64,000 nucleotides of DNA, taken from Spirochaetota bacterium (lineage in GTDB: Bacteria > Spirochaetota > UBA4802 > JAFGDQ01). Both the position numbers and the translations under genes were made by a program. Under the pieces are notes generated by a model. The model saw only the letters and a list, made by a program, of their open reading frames with translations, was not told the origin of the DNA and did not search any database. The stretch lies in contig JAFGDQ010000019.1 in NCBI GenBank assembly GCA_016932015.1, forward strand, positions 75,214-139,213, in the 5' to 3' direction. The first letter of the stretch is position 1. Each line of letters starts with the position of its first letter. Of the stretch, positions 1 through 9,406 are shown piece after piece.

Positions 1-16
1 TATATGAAATTAAGCA

Positions 17-811
17 TTAGTTAAATGCATAGCTTACGCCGAAATCTGACCAGAAGTAATTAACCTTTCCGGTTTCAGTTTCAAAATCGTCACTCATTGC
101 TCTTCCGTAGTAAAATCCGCCGCTGAATGAAACTTTTTCATAATCTTTCGCGATTCCAAGAGAAAGAACGAAATCACTCAGACCTTTCTGATCCCAGTAA
201 GGGGAATTTAAGTAGCCTAATGAAGCTCCGGCTGAGAATGTGAAACCGTCTTCAGTTGATATAAGATCGTGACCTATTGAAAATTTTACATAGTAATCTT
301 CTGAAGTTGGATTTTCTGATGCCGGATCATCAAGATAATAGTCGTAATATACATCAAGAGTCGGGCTCAGTATTGTATCGTATGAAAGAGACAGGCTGCT
401 TTCTATAAAGGAGCAATCGTCTGCTTCTGAGTCTACTTCATCATAAAAAGGATATCCAATATACATAACGCCGAAACCTGCTGAAAGCGGGCCTACTGTA
501 AGTCCGTATGAAGCTCCCAGGTCAATTTCTGTAAGGCTTTTTGCGCCGTCTTTTACATCAGAATTTTCGCCGCTGATCATTATAGCATCAACACCTGCTG
601 CAAGACTGAAAGATAAATCTCCAACATCTACGCCAACTCCGGGCCAGAAAACGCCGTCGCCTGCGTCAATAACCGCGCCTCTCCAGAAATATGAACTGCT
701 GTAAGAAGCTGAACCTGAAACAGAAACCTCGGCTGCATTTGCTTTTTTTCCCATAAAGGTCATCGCCGATATTACCAGTAATAAACATGCTAAATACGAT
801 AGTTTTCTCAT
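17..811 (-). CDS. TorF-like putative outer-membrane porin
   Basis: 264 aa. A signal peptide covers about residues 1-26 (Arg-Lys start, hydrophobic run, ANA-A cleavage site). The mature part is alternating, aromatic and glycine-rich, as expected for a beta-barrel, and begins with SASYSSSYFWRG, close to the S-x-Y-x-x-RG opening of the TorF/TIGR02001 porin family; the C-terminus is YAFN. A good ribosome site (taggag) lies ahead of the ATG. It lies downstream of glnK on the same strand but a strong hairpin separates them, so it is probably its own unit. The substrate is unknown. Family assignment rests on the N-terminal motif, length and composition. Confidence 0.6.
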   Translation of the reverse strand: MRKLSYLACLLLVISAMTFMGKKANAAEVSVSGSASYSSSYFWRGAVIDAGDGVFWPGVGVDVGDLSFSLAAGVDAIMISGENSDVKDGAKSLTEIDLGASYGLTVGPLSAGFGVMYIGYPFYDEVDSEADDCSFIESSLSLSYDTILSPTLDVYYDYYLDDPASENPTSEDYYVKFSIGHDLISTEDGFTFSAGASLGYLNSPYWDQKGLSDFVLSLGIAKDYEKVSFSGGFYYGRAMSDDFETETGKVNYFWSDFGVSYAFN

Positions 812-893
812 TTTTATATCTCCTAATTTTGATTTGGTCTCTTTTCTCCGCTTAATCAGCCGCAGGAGATGACCTTAAATTATTTCAGCTTTT

Positions 894-927
894 GCCCGGC
901 CTGAAATTTTGATGTTTCAGGCCGGGC
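894..927 (-). terminator. Perfect 13-bp hairpin between glnK and the porin gene
   Basis: The arms are GCCCGGCCTGAAA (894-906) and TTTCAGGCCGGGC (915-927), with an 8-base loop. It sits just after the glnK stop and before the porin leader, so it probably ends the amt-glnK transcript. The T-rich tail is on the plus-strand side and the minus-strand exit is A-rich, so it may be a barrier or processing hairpin rather than a textbook intrinsic terminator. A second TTTCAG at about 884-889 could pair with the left arm as an alternative fold. Confidence 0.55.
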
Positions 928-959
928 TTTACACTTTTATTCGTTTGTATTGTTATTCG

Positions 960-1301
960 TTAACCAATTGCCTCTGAGCCTTCTTCTTCGGTGCGGATTC
1001 TTATACATTGTTCAAGATTTGTTATGAATATCTTTCCGTCACCTATGTTGCCTGTTTTAGCACCTTTGATTATTGCTCCTACTGCTTTTTTAACAAATTC
1101 GTCGTTAACAGCAATCTCAATGCGGACTTTCGGAAGAAGGTTTACTTCCATTTCAACGCCTCTGTAAGTCTCGTGATATCCGCCCTGCTGTCCGCAACCC
1201 AGGGAGTTGGTTACTGACATTTTTGCGACTGCCTCTTTTGCCAACTCCTGCTTTACATCATTAAGTCTTTCCGGTTGAATATATGCAATTATTAGTTTCA
1301 T
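960..1301 (-). CDS. glnK: P-II family nitrogen regulator (GlnK/GlnB)
   Basis: 113 aa, the normal P-II length, aligning without gaps to the family. It reads ATP/ADP and 2-oxoglutarate and normally docks on the ammonium channel. Seen: T-loop residues 35-54 with Gln39 kept, Y46-R-G, the LLPKVRIEI strand, and TGxIGDGKIF (83-92). Odd: the uridylylation site equivalent to E. coli Tyr51 is Met51, so control by GlnD is not expected. It lies 14 bp downstream of amt with a strong ribosome site (aaggaggagg), so the two are co-transcribed. Linkage to amt supports the name glnK. Confidence 0.93.
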   Translation of the reverse strand: MKLIIAYIQPERLNDVKQELAKEAVAKMSVTNSLGCGQQGGYHETYRGVEMEVNLLPKVRIEIAVNDEFVKKAVGAIIKGAKTGNIGDGKIFITNLEQCIRIRTEEEGSEAIG

Positions 1302-1315
1302 GGGTTACCTCCTCC

Positions 1316-2647
1316 TTACTGTGTCCTGAATATCTGGAATCCGGAATATGATTCCATACCGTGTTCGTCAATATCCAGACCTTTCAGTTCTTCTTCACGG
1401 CTGACTCTGAGTCCAACAGCTGTTTTCACGATGAAGAAAATTATTCCCATAGTAACTACAACCCAGGCCAGAACTGCGAGTACACCAATAAGCTGGATCC
1501 CGAGCAGACCTAATCCGCCGCCGAAGAAGAGTCCGTTTACTCCTTCGCCTGCATATTTTGCTTCAGCGAAAAGACCTACAAGCAGTGTTCCAAGAGCTCC
1601 GCACACACCGTGAACTGAAATAGCACCTACAGGGTCGTCAATCCTGAATACAAAGTCGAACAGTTCAACAGAAAGTACTACTACAAGACCTGCGATTGCG
1701 CCGATGAATATTGAACTTAAAGGCGATACTGATGCGCAGCCTGCTGTTATTGCAACAAGACCTGCTAATGCACCGTTCAAACTCATACTTACATCAGGTT
1801 TGCCGCTCTTGATCCAGATTGTAACCATAGCTACTATTGCACCTGCTGCTGCGGCAAGGTTGGTATTAACAGCGATGAAACCGATGCTCAGATTGTCACC
1901 TGCGGTTGTACTACCAGGGTTGAATCCGAACCATCCGAACCAGAGGATGAATACACCAAGAGCTGCAAGAGGAATGTTGTGTCCAGGAATAGCTTTCGGT
2001 TTTCCATCAGCACCGTATTTACCTATTCTCGGTCCAAGGAAAATAGCTCCCATCATTGCTGCCCATCCGCCTACTGAGTGAACTACAGTTGAACCTGCAA
2101 AGTCGATAAAACCGAGGCTGCCTAACCATCCTCCGCCCCAGATCCAGTGTCCGGATATCGGATATACTATAGCTGTAATTGCAATACTGTAAAATAAATA
2201 GGCTTTAAATTTTGTTCTTTCAGCCATAGCACCGGATACGATTGTTGCGGCAGTTGCTGCGAATACAGCCTGGAACAGCCAGAAAGCATATTCCCATAAG
2301 CCTGCACTGTCAGCAGTACCTGCATGTGAAAGCATAAATTTGGAACCTCCGATGAATCCGCCTATTGAGTCACCGAACATGAATCCGAATCCGATTATGA
2401 AAAAAACGATAGATCCGATTGAGAAATCCATAAGGTTTTTCATAAGGATGTTGCCTGCGTTCTTTGCTCTGGTGAAACCAACCTCAACCATCGCAAAACC
2501 TGCCTGCATGAAAAATACAAGAAATGCCGCCACCAGTGTCCATACAACATTGATAGGCTGTATGGCATCAGCAGCTCCCTCTTCCGCATATAAAGCTGCG
2601 CTTGTTATAAACAGGAAGAAGCCGATTAATTTAGTAATTCTTATCAT
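1316..2647 (-). CDS. amt: Ammonium transporter (Amt/MEP family)
   Basis: 443 aa polytopic inner-membrane ammonium channel. An N-terminal signal-like helix (1-21) is followed by eleven hydrophobic segments. The pore histidine pair is visible in VVHSVGG and ISVHGVCGALGT. The family segments GHWIWGGGWLGSLGFIDFAGSTVVH and FGWFGFNPGS are intact. It is first gene of amt-glnK. A sigma-54 promoter lies about 40 bp upstream, which implies nitrogen- or enhancer-dependent expression. The ribosome site aaggagg precedes the ATG. Confidence 0.96.
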   Translation of the reverse strand: MIRITKLIGFFLFITSAALYAEEGAADAIQPINVVWTLVAAFLVFFMQAGFAMVEVGFTRAKNAGNILMKNLMDFSIGSIVFFIIGFGFMFGDSIGGFIGGSKFMLSHAGTADSAGLWEYAFWLFQAVFAATAATIVSGAMAERTKFKAYLFYSIAITAIVYPISGHWIWGGGWLGSLGFIDFAGSTVVHSVGGWAAMMGAIFLGPRIGKYGADGKPKAIPGHNIPLAALGVFILWFGWFGFNPGSTTAGDNLSIGFIAVNTNLAAAAGAIVAMVTIWIKSGKPDVSMSLNGALAGLVAITAGCASVSPLSSIFIGAIAGLVVVLSVELFDFVFRIDDPVGAISVHGVCGALGTLLVGLFAEAKYAGEGVNGLFFGGGLGLLGIQLIGVLAVLAWVVVTMGIIFFIVKTAVGLRVSREEELKGLDIDEHGMESYSGFQIFRTQ

Positions 2648-2686
2648 ATAAACCTCCTTAAAAGTTGATAACTTGACTATATATTA

Positions 2687-2702
2687 AGCAATTAGCGTGC
2701 CA
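2687..2702 (-). promoter_or_regulatory. Sigma-54 (RpoN) promoter of amt-glnK
   Basis: Read on the minus strand the site is TGGCACG-N4-TTGCT, a full match to the -24/-12 consensus TGGCACG-N4-TTGCW. The expected start is near 2676, giving a leader of roughly 28 bases to the amt ATG. An activator site should lie upstream (above 2703), but I could not recognise a convincing NtrC-type palindrome. Confidence 0.85.
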
Positions 2703-3117
2703 ACAATTGGCGGTTTGCAAAAAAGGCGGTTTTGTTAACATGACCGTAACATTGAACCGGGTTGTGTGAAAATAAATTTGGAAAAAGGCTGGTGCGGTTA
2801 AGTTAATGCATTTAATGCGTCTTCATAAGGCCGGGGAAAATATTAAGCCTATACCAACTTTGAGACAAAAATGTATCGGGATGGCAAATGCGGTACAATT
2901 ATGTTATATCGCTGTTTATAAAAGGAGACTTTAATACAAAAATGTACCTGTTTTCTGTGAGGGTCTGTAAAATTCGGGTTATGGCATCTCCTGTGGCCTG
3001 TTTTTAAGTGGCTTGCAGTGCATGATGAAAATTTAAATCATACTTAAAATATGCACAATCAGGAGTTGGATGTATTTTTTTCTTATTTAAAAATAATCAT
3101 TTGTAATTAATATTAAT
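2703..3117. other. Intergenic region upstream of amt and of the XPB-like gene
   Basis: 415 bases without a convincing gene. It should hold the enhancer sites for the sigma-54 promoter at its left edge. A 21-codon open frame starts at 2942 (MYLFSVRVCKIRVMASPVAC...), with an aaggag about 14 bases ahead. The spacing is poor and I do not call it. The right end leads into a sigma-70 promoter at 3118. Confidence 0.4.
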
Positions 3118-3145
3118 TTGACATTTTGTAAATATAAGGCATAAT
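3118..3145 (+). promoter_or_regulatory. Predicted sigma-70 promoter for the XPB-like helicase
   Basis: TTGACA (3118-3123), a 16-base spacer and CATAAT (3140-3145): perfect -35 and five of six bases in the -10. The start would be near 3152, leaving a 67-base AT-rich leader before the ATG at 3219. Confidence 0.6.
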
Positions 3146-3218
3146 CCGCAGTTTACGTTGTCTTATAACAACATTTTTAAGCTTCGTATCTGAAAATATT
3201 AATAATACAGACGGAAAA

Positions 3219-4901
3219 ATGTCAAAACCTCTTATTATACAAAGCGATAATACAATTCTTCTTGAAGTGGATAATCCTGATTTTGAAGATGCCAGGGATT
3301 CTATTTCTCCTTTTGCTGAACTTGAAAAGAGCCCGGAGCATATTCACACATATCGCATATCTCCTCTGTCATTATGGAATGCTGCTGCTTCAGGACTTGA
3401 AGTTAAGACGATTATAGATGTTCTTGCCGGTTACACGCGTTATGACATTCCGGATAGCGTTATAACAACAATAAAAGAACAGATGAAAAGGTACGGGCTT
3501 TTAAAGCTTGTGCTTGAGAATAATGAATTACGCCTTGTCTCCGCTGATCCTTTTGTAATTAGTGAACTGCTCCATGATAAAAAAATGGAACTTTTTATTC
3601 TGAACAGGATTGATGACAGCTCTCTTAATGTTAATCCTGATTATCGCGGACACATAAAGCAGGCTCTCATTAAAAAGGGATTTCCGGTAGAAGATCTTGC
3701 GGGATATGAAGACGGTGATCCGTGTGATATTAAACTTCGTGATATATCTCTTACGGGCAACATTGAATTTTCAGTCAGAGATTATCAGAAAAGTGCTATT
3801 AATGCATTTTATCGCGGGGGCGGCAAAGAAGGCGGCAGCGGAGTGATAGTGCTTCCATGCGGTGCGGGAAAGACTATTGTCGGTATCGGTATAATGAGCG
3901 TTATTGAAACGCAGACATTAATACTTGTAACAAATACGGTTGCTCTTAGACAGTGGAAGGATGAACTGCTGGATAAGACATATCTTGATCCGGATGATAT
4001 AGGTGAGTTTTCCGGCGCCAAGAAAGAGATTAAACCGGTTACAATTGCCACATATAATATTCTTACTTACAGGAAAGATAAGAAAGATAATTTTCTGCAT
4101 TTCGGGCTGTTCAAATCGCGCAACTGGGGTCTAATTGTTTATGATGAAGTTCATCTGCTTCCTGCTCCTGTTTTCAGAATGACATCGGAAATTCAGTCAA
4201 AGAGAAGACTGGGGCTTACAGCAACCCTTATAAGGGAGGACGGCCTTGAAACTGACGTATTCAGTCTGATCGGACCCAAGAAATACGATATTCCCTGGAA
4301 GATACTTGAAAAATGCAACTGGATAGCCAGTGCCATGTGTACGGAAATAAGAATAGAACTGGATCAGGAGACGCGCTTTCAGTATTCGATTGCCAGGGAG
4401 CGTGAAAAATTCAGGATGGCGTCCGAGAACAGCAGAAAGTTAGAAATAGTGCAAAAGATAATGGAACATCATAAGGACGACAGAATACTAATAATCGGGC
4501 AGTATCTGGATCAGCTGAAAGCTTTGAATGATGTTTTTAAATACGCAATTATAACAGGCAGCACTCCTGTATCAATAAGGGAAGACCTGTACGAAAAGTT
4601 TAGAAAAGGTGAAATTACAAGACTTGTCGTATCCAGGGTCGCCAATTTTTCCGTAGACCTTCCTGATGCAAATGTAGCTATTCAGATTTCAGGAACGTTC
4701 GGATCCCGACAGGAAGAGGCTCAGAGACTGGGGAGAATTCTAAGGCCGAAAACAGGAGATAACAAGGCGTTCTTTTATACTGTTGTTACCTCAAACAGTG
4801 TTGAAGAAAAATTCGCACATAACAGGCATCTTTTTCTCGCAGAAGAGGGCTACGAATACACTATTCTCAATGAAGAAATGTTTAACGAAAGATTTTTATA
4901 A
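3219..4901 (+). CDS. XPB/Rad25-type superfamily 2 DNA helicase
   Basis: 560 aa. Residues 1-180 are an N-terminal helicase-associated region like that in XPB proteins. The SF2 core follows: Q-like segment RDYQKSAI (187-194), Walker A PCGAGKT (213-219), DEVH box (309-312), TAT (334-336), then the XPB hallmark R-E-D (339-341), and motif VI QRLGRILRPK near 500. XPB proteins are 3'-5' translocases that open DNA in repair or transcription. Bacterial members are scattered and their role is poorly known. Archaeal XPB is often next to the Bax1 nuclease; no nuclease gene is adjacent here. The ribosome site is weak. Confidence 0.88.
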   Translation: MSKPLIIQSDNTILLEVDNPDFEDARDSISPFAELEKSPEHIHTYRISPLSLWNAAASGLEVKTIIDVLAGYTRYDIPDSVITTIKEQMKRYGLLKLVLENNELRLVSADPFVISELLHDKKMELFILNRIDDSSLNVNPDYRGHIKQALIKKGFPVEDLAGYEDGDPCDIKLRDISLTGNIEFSVRDYQKSAINAFYRGGGKEGGSGVIVLPCGAGKTIVGIGIMSVIETQTLILVTNTVALRQWKDELLDKTYLDPDDIGEFSGAKKEIKPVTIATYNILTYRKDKKDNFLHFGLFKSRNWGLIVYDEVHLLPAPVFRMTSEIQSKRRLGLTATLIREDGLETDVFSLIGPKKYDIPWKILEKCNWIASAMCTEIRIELDQETRFQYSIAREREKFRMASENSRKLEIVQKIMEHHKDDRILIIGQYLDQLKALNDVFKYAIITGSTPVSIREDLYEKFRKGEITRLVVSRVANFSVDLPDANVAIQISGTFGSRQEEAQRLGRILRPKTGDNKAFFYTVVTSNSVEEKFAHNRHLFLAEEGYEYTILNEEMFNERFL

Positions 4902-4976
4902 CCGCTATAGTATTTTTATTTATGCCAGTAGCATTTTTATTCCGGGTTTGTGTTAAGAATATATTGGAGATATGTA

Positions 4977-6110
4977 ATGAAAATACTAAGAAAGGATTTT
5001 ATTAAATTAAGCGGAAGCTGTTTCACGGCTGCTGTGTCTTTATCCGTGTTTTCCTCCATAGGCTGCTCCGGTATTCGGAGAAATGATATCAAAGAAAGTG
5101 GAGCAGATAAAAGATTAAAAAAACAACTCGGAGAGGACAGGTATACTATTCTTTATCTCGCATCTCTTGCTCCCAGTCCTCATAATACGCAGCCATGGTA
5201 CGTAAAGATTATAAATCAGGATAAATGGATTGTATGCGCTGATCAGGCAAGGTGTATGAAGGCAACTGACCCGGATAATCACAGGCTGATTCTTTCAATC
5301 GGAGCTTTTGCGGAGAATCTCAGATTAGCTGCCGGTGCTCTGGGGTATCACGCGAGAATAACCGTTGTATCAAGGACTTTTTTTGTAGAGGATGTTCTTC
5401 AAATAGATATAAACAGGTCTGATCCTGATGACTATCCTGTTAAAAGAATTGTATCAAGGAAGACTCTTAAAAACGCTTTTATTAATAAAAATGTCAGCAA
5501 TGAACACATAAGTGTTCTTTCAGAATCTCTCAAAGGTCATTTTTTTTATTTTCCACGTGATATAGACCATAGTGACTGTATAAGAAAAGATGCTGTTGCC
5601 GCTTTTCAGGAATGGCTGGATTCAGATGAAGCACAAAGAGAACATGTGCACTGGCTCAGAATAGCAGGCAGTGAAGCAGAAGAAAAGAGGGACGGCATTA
5701 CTACTGAAGGCATGGAAATAAAGGGAATTACGGGATGGTTTATCCGCACTTTTTTTTCGAATGAGGACTTTGCAGGTTCATTTTTAAAAAAGGAAAGTAT
5801 GAAGTTTACCGAAAAAATTTCTTCAGAGGGCGGTGGCTATGTAATAATTACCGGATACGGAAAAACAGTCGAGGCAATGATTGATGTTGGGCGGCGTTTT
5901 GAACGCATGCTTCTAAGGGCAGGAGAGATCGGAGTCGGGATTCAGCCCATGACGCAGATTCTGGAAATGCAGTCAGGCCGTGATTCAATCCGTTCCAATC
6001 ATAAACCGTCGATTGACCCTCAACTGGTTCTGCGGATTGGTTATGTCGAAAAATATTCTGATCCGGTTACTTTGAGACGGCCTCCGGCTGATTTTGTGAA
6101 ATTTATCTGA
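4977..6110 (+). CDS. Acg/nitroreductase-like FMN oxidoreductase, predicted lipoprotein
   Basis: 377 aa from ATG 4977, chosen over 4950 because a ggag lies about 9 bases ahead and the peptide then begins MKILRKDFIKLSG. The N-terminus resembles a Tat-type RK-DFIK-L signal followed by a lipobox (SSIGCSG). The body contains YLASLAPSPHNTQPWYVKI, the FMN-contact segment of the Acg (Rv3131-like) nitroreductase relatives, and a C-terminal GVGIQPMTQ. Members bind or sequester flavin and usually reduce poorly. Likely exported and membrane-anchored. 48-75 bp downstream of the helicase gene, possibly co-transcribed. Substrate unknown. Confidence 0.7.
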   Translation: MKILRKDFIKLSGSCFTAAVSLSVFSSIGCSGIRRNDIKESGADKRLKKQLGEDRYTILYLASLAPSPHNTQPWYVKIINQDKWIVCADQARCMKATDPDNHRLILSIGAFAENLRLAAGALGYHARITVVSRTFFVEDVLQIDINRSDPDDYPVKRIVSRKTLKNAFINKNVSNEHISVLSESLKGHFFYFPRDIDHSDCIRKDAVAAFQEWLDSDEAQREHVHWLRIAGSEAEEKRDGITTEGMEIKGITGWFIRTFFSNEDFAGSFLKKESMKFTEKISSEGGGYVIITGYGKTVEAMIDVGRRFERMLLRAGEIGVGIQPMTQILEMQSGRDSIRSNHKPSIDPQLVLRIGYVEKYSDPVTLRRPPADFVKFI

Positions 6111-6165
6111 ACCGGGAATTCATTTTTTTATATCGAATTTAATTGTTATTATAAGTAATAATTTA

Positions 6166-9150
6166 TTATTTTTTATTTTGCGGCTCCATGGAACAGTAGC
6201 GGTTAAGCAGAACAGCCAGATCCTGTTTCATGAAGGGTTTCGAAAGCTTGTCATTGAATCCGTATTTTTCAGGGTTGGACATAACCGGATCATCGGAATA
6301 TCCGCTCATTGCAAAGGAGATCAGTTTCTGATCAGCCTTTTTCAATTTTTGTAAGGTCTCTTCTCCGCCGCTTCCTCCTGCAACTGTCAGGTCAAGAAAA
6401 ACAAAATCAAATGGGTTGTTTTCTTTAAGAGCCTTGTTGTAAATATCCAGAGCTTCATTTCCGTTTGAGGCAAGTGATGTGTTATAGCCCATTTTTTTCA
6501 GCATCCGGGATGTTATGTGCCTTATTCCCGGTTCGTCATCCATAATGAGTATATTTCCGTTTCCTTTGTGTTCCTGCACCTCACTTTTTTGGTGCACATC
6601 ATATTTGGATGCGGCTGCAGGGATAAATATGCTGAAAGTGGTACCCCTGCCGGGTACGGATTCCACGAAAATGTCGCCGTCATGTTTCTTTATTATTGAG
6701 TATACAGTGGCAAGGCCAAGGCCGTTTCCTTTCTGCTTAGTAGTAAAAAAAGGGTCAAAAATCCTGGGTATGATATGTTCAGGTATTCCGGTGCCTGAGT
6801 CAGTTATTGATATTTTTATATATTTTCCGCTTTTTAATGAAGGATGCTCGTCAAGTTTAACCTTAGTGTTGACCGCTTCAATTGAAAGTGTGCCTCCTGA
6901 AGGCATGGCCTGCTTGGCATTAATAACAAGATTGTCAATTAGCTGTCCCATCTGACTTTCATCATATTCACACAGCCACAGATCTTTTTGAATGTTGAAA
7001 TGTGTTTTTATGTTTGAACCGCTTAATGCAAAATTCGCGGTGTTTTTCAGAAATACGGATATTGAGGATGTCTTTCGTACCGGAGTTCCTCCCTTTGAAA
7101 AAGTCAACAGCTGTTTAGTAAGATTTTTAGTACGATTGAATCCGGTTACAGCTTTTTGGAGATAATCAATAACTTCATTCTCTGTTGAAGTTGCTAATGC
7201 CAGGTTTAAATATCCGAATAAAATGCTGAGCAGATTGTTGAAATCATGAGCAATACCGCCTGCGAGTACTCCTAAAGAATCAAGTTTCTGAGATCTGCTG
7301 ATGTATTCCTCTGTAAGCTTCTGTTCACTTAAATCAACATTTACGCTTAGTATTACATCCGTTTCTCTCCATTTTATCCGTCTTGCATTTGTACGCATTG
7401 GAATTACTGTTCCGTTTTTTTTCCGCATATCGATTTCAAAAGATGCCTCACCTTCTTTAATCAGTTTCTGTCTGCGTAATGGAGCGGAGTTGATTCCTGC
7501 CGGGCCTAACAGGTCATGAAGCGTGATATTCCTAAATTCATTTTTATTGTACCCGTATGTTTTATAGGTATTCTCATTTGCATAAAGAATATTTCCTTCA
7601 TTATCGTGAATGAAAATGCTGACAGGCGCAGAATCGGAGATTTTACTTAAAAGATATATTTGTTCCTCATTCTGTTTCCGTTCTGTCATATCCAGTACAG
7701 TAAAGGTAGCAGCTGAATTTAAATCCGGTGCAATATGAGCATTGGTTAGTATTACATTTATAATGGATCTGTCTTTCTTTTGCCAGTGAGCTTCAGCTGT
7801 TTGGGTTATCCCGTTCTGAGTATTATTGAATATTTTTTTTCTTACGGAGTCATATTCTTTTTCATCGCAGAAGAATTTTTTAATATTCTTTCCAATTAAC
7901 TCTTCACGAGTGTATCCTGTTAAAAGGCACAGCTGCTGATTTACATCTTTTAATATGTTTTTTTCATATACGCCGATACCAATAGAGGCATCATGGAAAA
8001 TGCCCTGAAGTTTTTCCGTGCTTTTCTTAAGATTTTCCTCATTTTCTTTTCTTTTGGTAATATCACTAACAAACGTAAGTAATCCCTCTTTGTCCTGAAA
8101 AGTAATCGGTACAGACGCAGCTTCCACTATTATAGAAGTCCCGTCCAGCTTAAGATAAATCTCCTCAGAAAGTTTATTGTTTTTTATTTTTTTGGTGCTA
8201 AGAGATTGAAGGTCATGAAATGATGGATGTATTCTGTCAACCACCTTTGTTCCGAGCAGTTCTTCAGTATTTTTTGCTCCGAATAGTTCAACAGCTATAT
8301 CGTTTAAATAAGAAAATTTTCCTTTTGTCTGAATAAAAAGAGCAGCCGGAATATTTTCCAGGAGCATTCGAAAATGCTCTTCACTTTTATGTAATGCCAG
8401 TTCAGTATTTATCCTTTCTGTTATGTCAATTACTGTTGAAAATAAAAAGATTTTTGATTCAATTTCGACAGGCCCGGAAAACACTTCCACTTCCCTAATA
8501 CTCTTATTGGCAAGTATATGTTTAGAGCGAAAATATCTGTGTTTGTGATTTTTTGTATTCTGTATTTCTCCGGATATTTCATCCCTTGAAAGAGTATTAA
8601 TTCCGCTGATAGTTTTTTGCTTTAATTCTTCAATGGACCAGCCGTAAAAAGAGCTCGCTGCTTCATTAGCATCAACAATATTGCCGTTATCCGGGTCAAG
8701 AAGAAACATGACAATATGGCTTTTGTTAAATATGTTCCAGAAGCCCGAAGTTACGGGTTCCTGCTCTTCAGGAGAATAATTTTTTGTTTTTATTTCATTA
8801 AATACTGCTATGAAAAAGGAAGAAGTGCTGCCATCAATTTTAACAGGCATAACGGATATTTTAATATTTTTATTATCCTTAACAGGGGAAATTGTTTTTT
8901 TTCTTGTAGAGAAGTCCGGTAAATAACAATATTCAGTTGTTATTTCACTGCCTTTTAAAAGAGAATTTTTCTGTTTGTCTGAAATGCTGAAAAAATCAAA
9001 AAAATTAAAAGACGGTCCCGCTTTTTTCATTACGGGCATCAATTTAAGGCAGGCTTTATTTGCGTCGGTAAGTTTGCCCTCATGATCAATTATGGCCGCT
9101 GCTTCCCGGAAGCATTTAAATGCAGCTTCATATAATAATGCGGTTTTCAT
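6166..9150 (-). CDS. Multi-PAS hybrid sensor histidine kinase with C-terminal receiver
   Basis: 994 aa, no membrane segment, so cytoplasmic. Domain order: a divergent PAS (about 10-120), PAS (140-250), PAS (258-370), PAS (378-495), PAS (500-622), histidine phosphoacceptor GGIAHDFNNLL with His635, ATPase domain (N box DNLVINAKQAM, G boxes DSGTGIP and GNGLGLATV) and a receiver (865-985) with phospho-acceptor Asp920 in FLDLTVAGG and Lys in LSKPF. The HDFNN type of H box is typical of kinases with PAS arrays and an attached receiver. Ligands are not predictable. It is convergent with the Acg-like gene and divergent from the next gene. No clear ribosome site. Confidence 0.92.
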   Translation of the reverse strand: MKTALLYEAAFKCFREAAAIIDHEGKLTDANKACLKLMPVMKKAGPSFNFFDFFSISDKQKNSLLKGSEITTEYCYLPDFSTRKKTISPVKDNKNIKISVMPVKIDGSTSSFFIAVFNEIKTKNYSPEEQEPVTSGFWNIFNKSHIVMFLLDPDNGNIVDANEAASSFYGWSIEELKQKTISGINTLSRDEISGEIQNTKNHKHRYFRSKHILANKSIREVEVFSGPVEIESKIFLFSTVIDITERINTELALHKSEEHFRMLLENIPAALFIQTKGKFSYLNDIAVELFGAKNTEELLGTKVVDRIHPSFHDLQSLSTKKIKNNKLSEEIYLKLDGTSIIVEAASVPITFQDKEGLLTFVSDITKRKENEENLKKSTEKLQGIFHDASIGIGVYEKNILKDVNQQLCLLTGYTREELIGKNIKKFFCDEKEYDSVRKKIFNNTQNGITQTAEAHWQKKDRSIINVILTNAHIAPDLNSAATFTVLDMTERKQNEEQIYLLSKISDSAPVSIFIHDNEGNILYANENTYKTYGYNKNEFRNITLHDLLGPAGINSAPLRRQKLIKEGEASFEIDMRKKNGTVIPMRTNARRIKWRETDVILSVNVDLSEQKLTEEYISRSQKLDSLGVLAGGIAHDFNNLLSILFGYLNLALATSTENEVIDYLQKAVTGFNRTKNLTKQLLTFSKGGTPVRKTSSISVFLKNTANFALSGSNIKTHFNIQKDLWLCEYDESQMGQLIDNLVINAKQAMPSGGTLSIEAVNTKVKLDEHPSLKSGKYIKISITDSGTGIPEHIIPRIFDPFFTTKQKGNGLGLATVYSIIKKHDGDIFVESVPGRGTTFSIFIPAAASKYDVHQKSEVQEHKGNGNILIMDDEPGIRHITSRMLKKMGYNTSLASNGNEALDIYNKALKENNPFDFVFLDLTVAGGSGGEETLQKLKKADQKLISFAMSGYSDDPVMSNPEKYGFNDKLSKPFMKQDLAVLLNRYCSMEPQNKK

Positions 9151-9406
9151 TTTGACGTTTTACATACAGATTGTTTTTTTAGAAATATAAATTTATAAAA
9201 AGAGAATGTTCAAATGTGAAATTGTTTGATTTAAATATCTTACATGGGATTTAGCAACTAATTTTTTATTCGGGAAACTCAGGATACTATATAGAAATTT
9301 TATTAGAATCTGTTTAGTCCTCAGGTAAGTGTTTGATTTTCAAGGGCATTGTATCTTTAAAGCTATGATCATTATTTATACATAAGTGTACACAGGAGAA
9401 AAAATA

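Noticed and set aside
2740-2830. NtrC-type enhancer half-sites near the sigma-54 promoter
   Set aside because: ATGCATTTAATGCGT and GGTGCGG are not arranged as a TGCAC-N5-GTGCA palindrome.
2942-3007. 21-codon open frame MYLFSVR...
   Set aside because: Ribosome site is too far away and the peptide has no features; likely chance.
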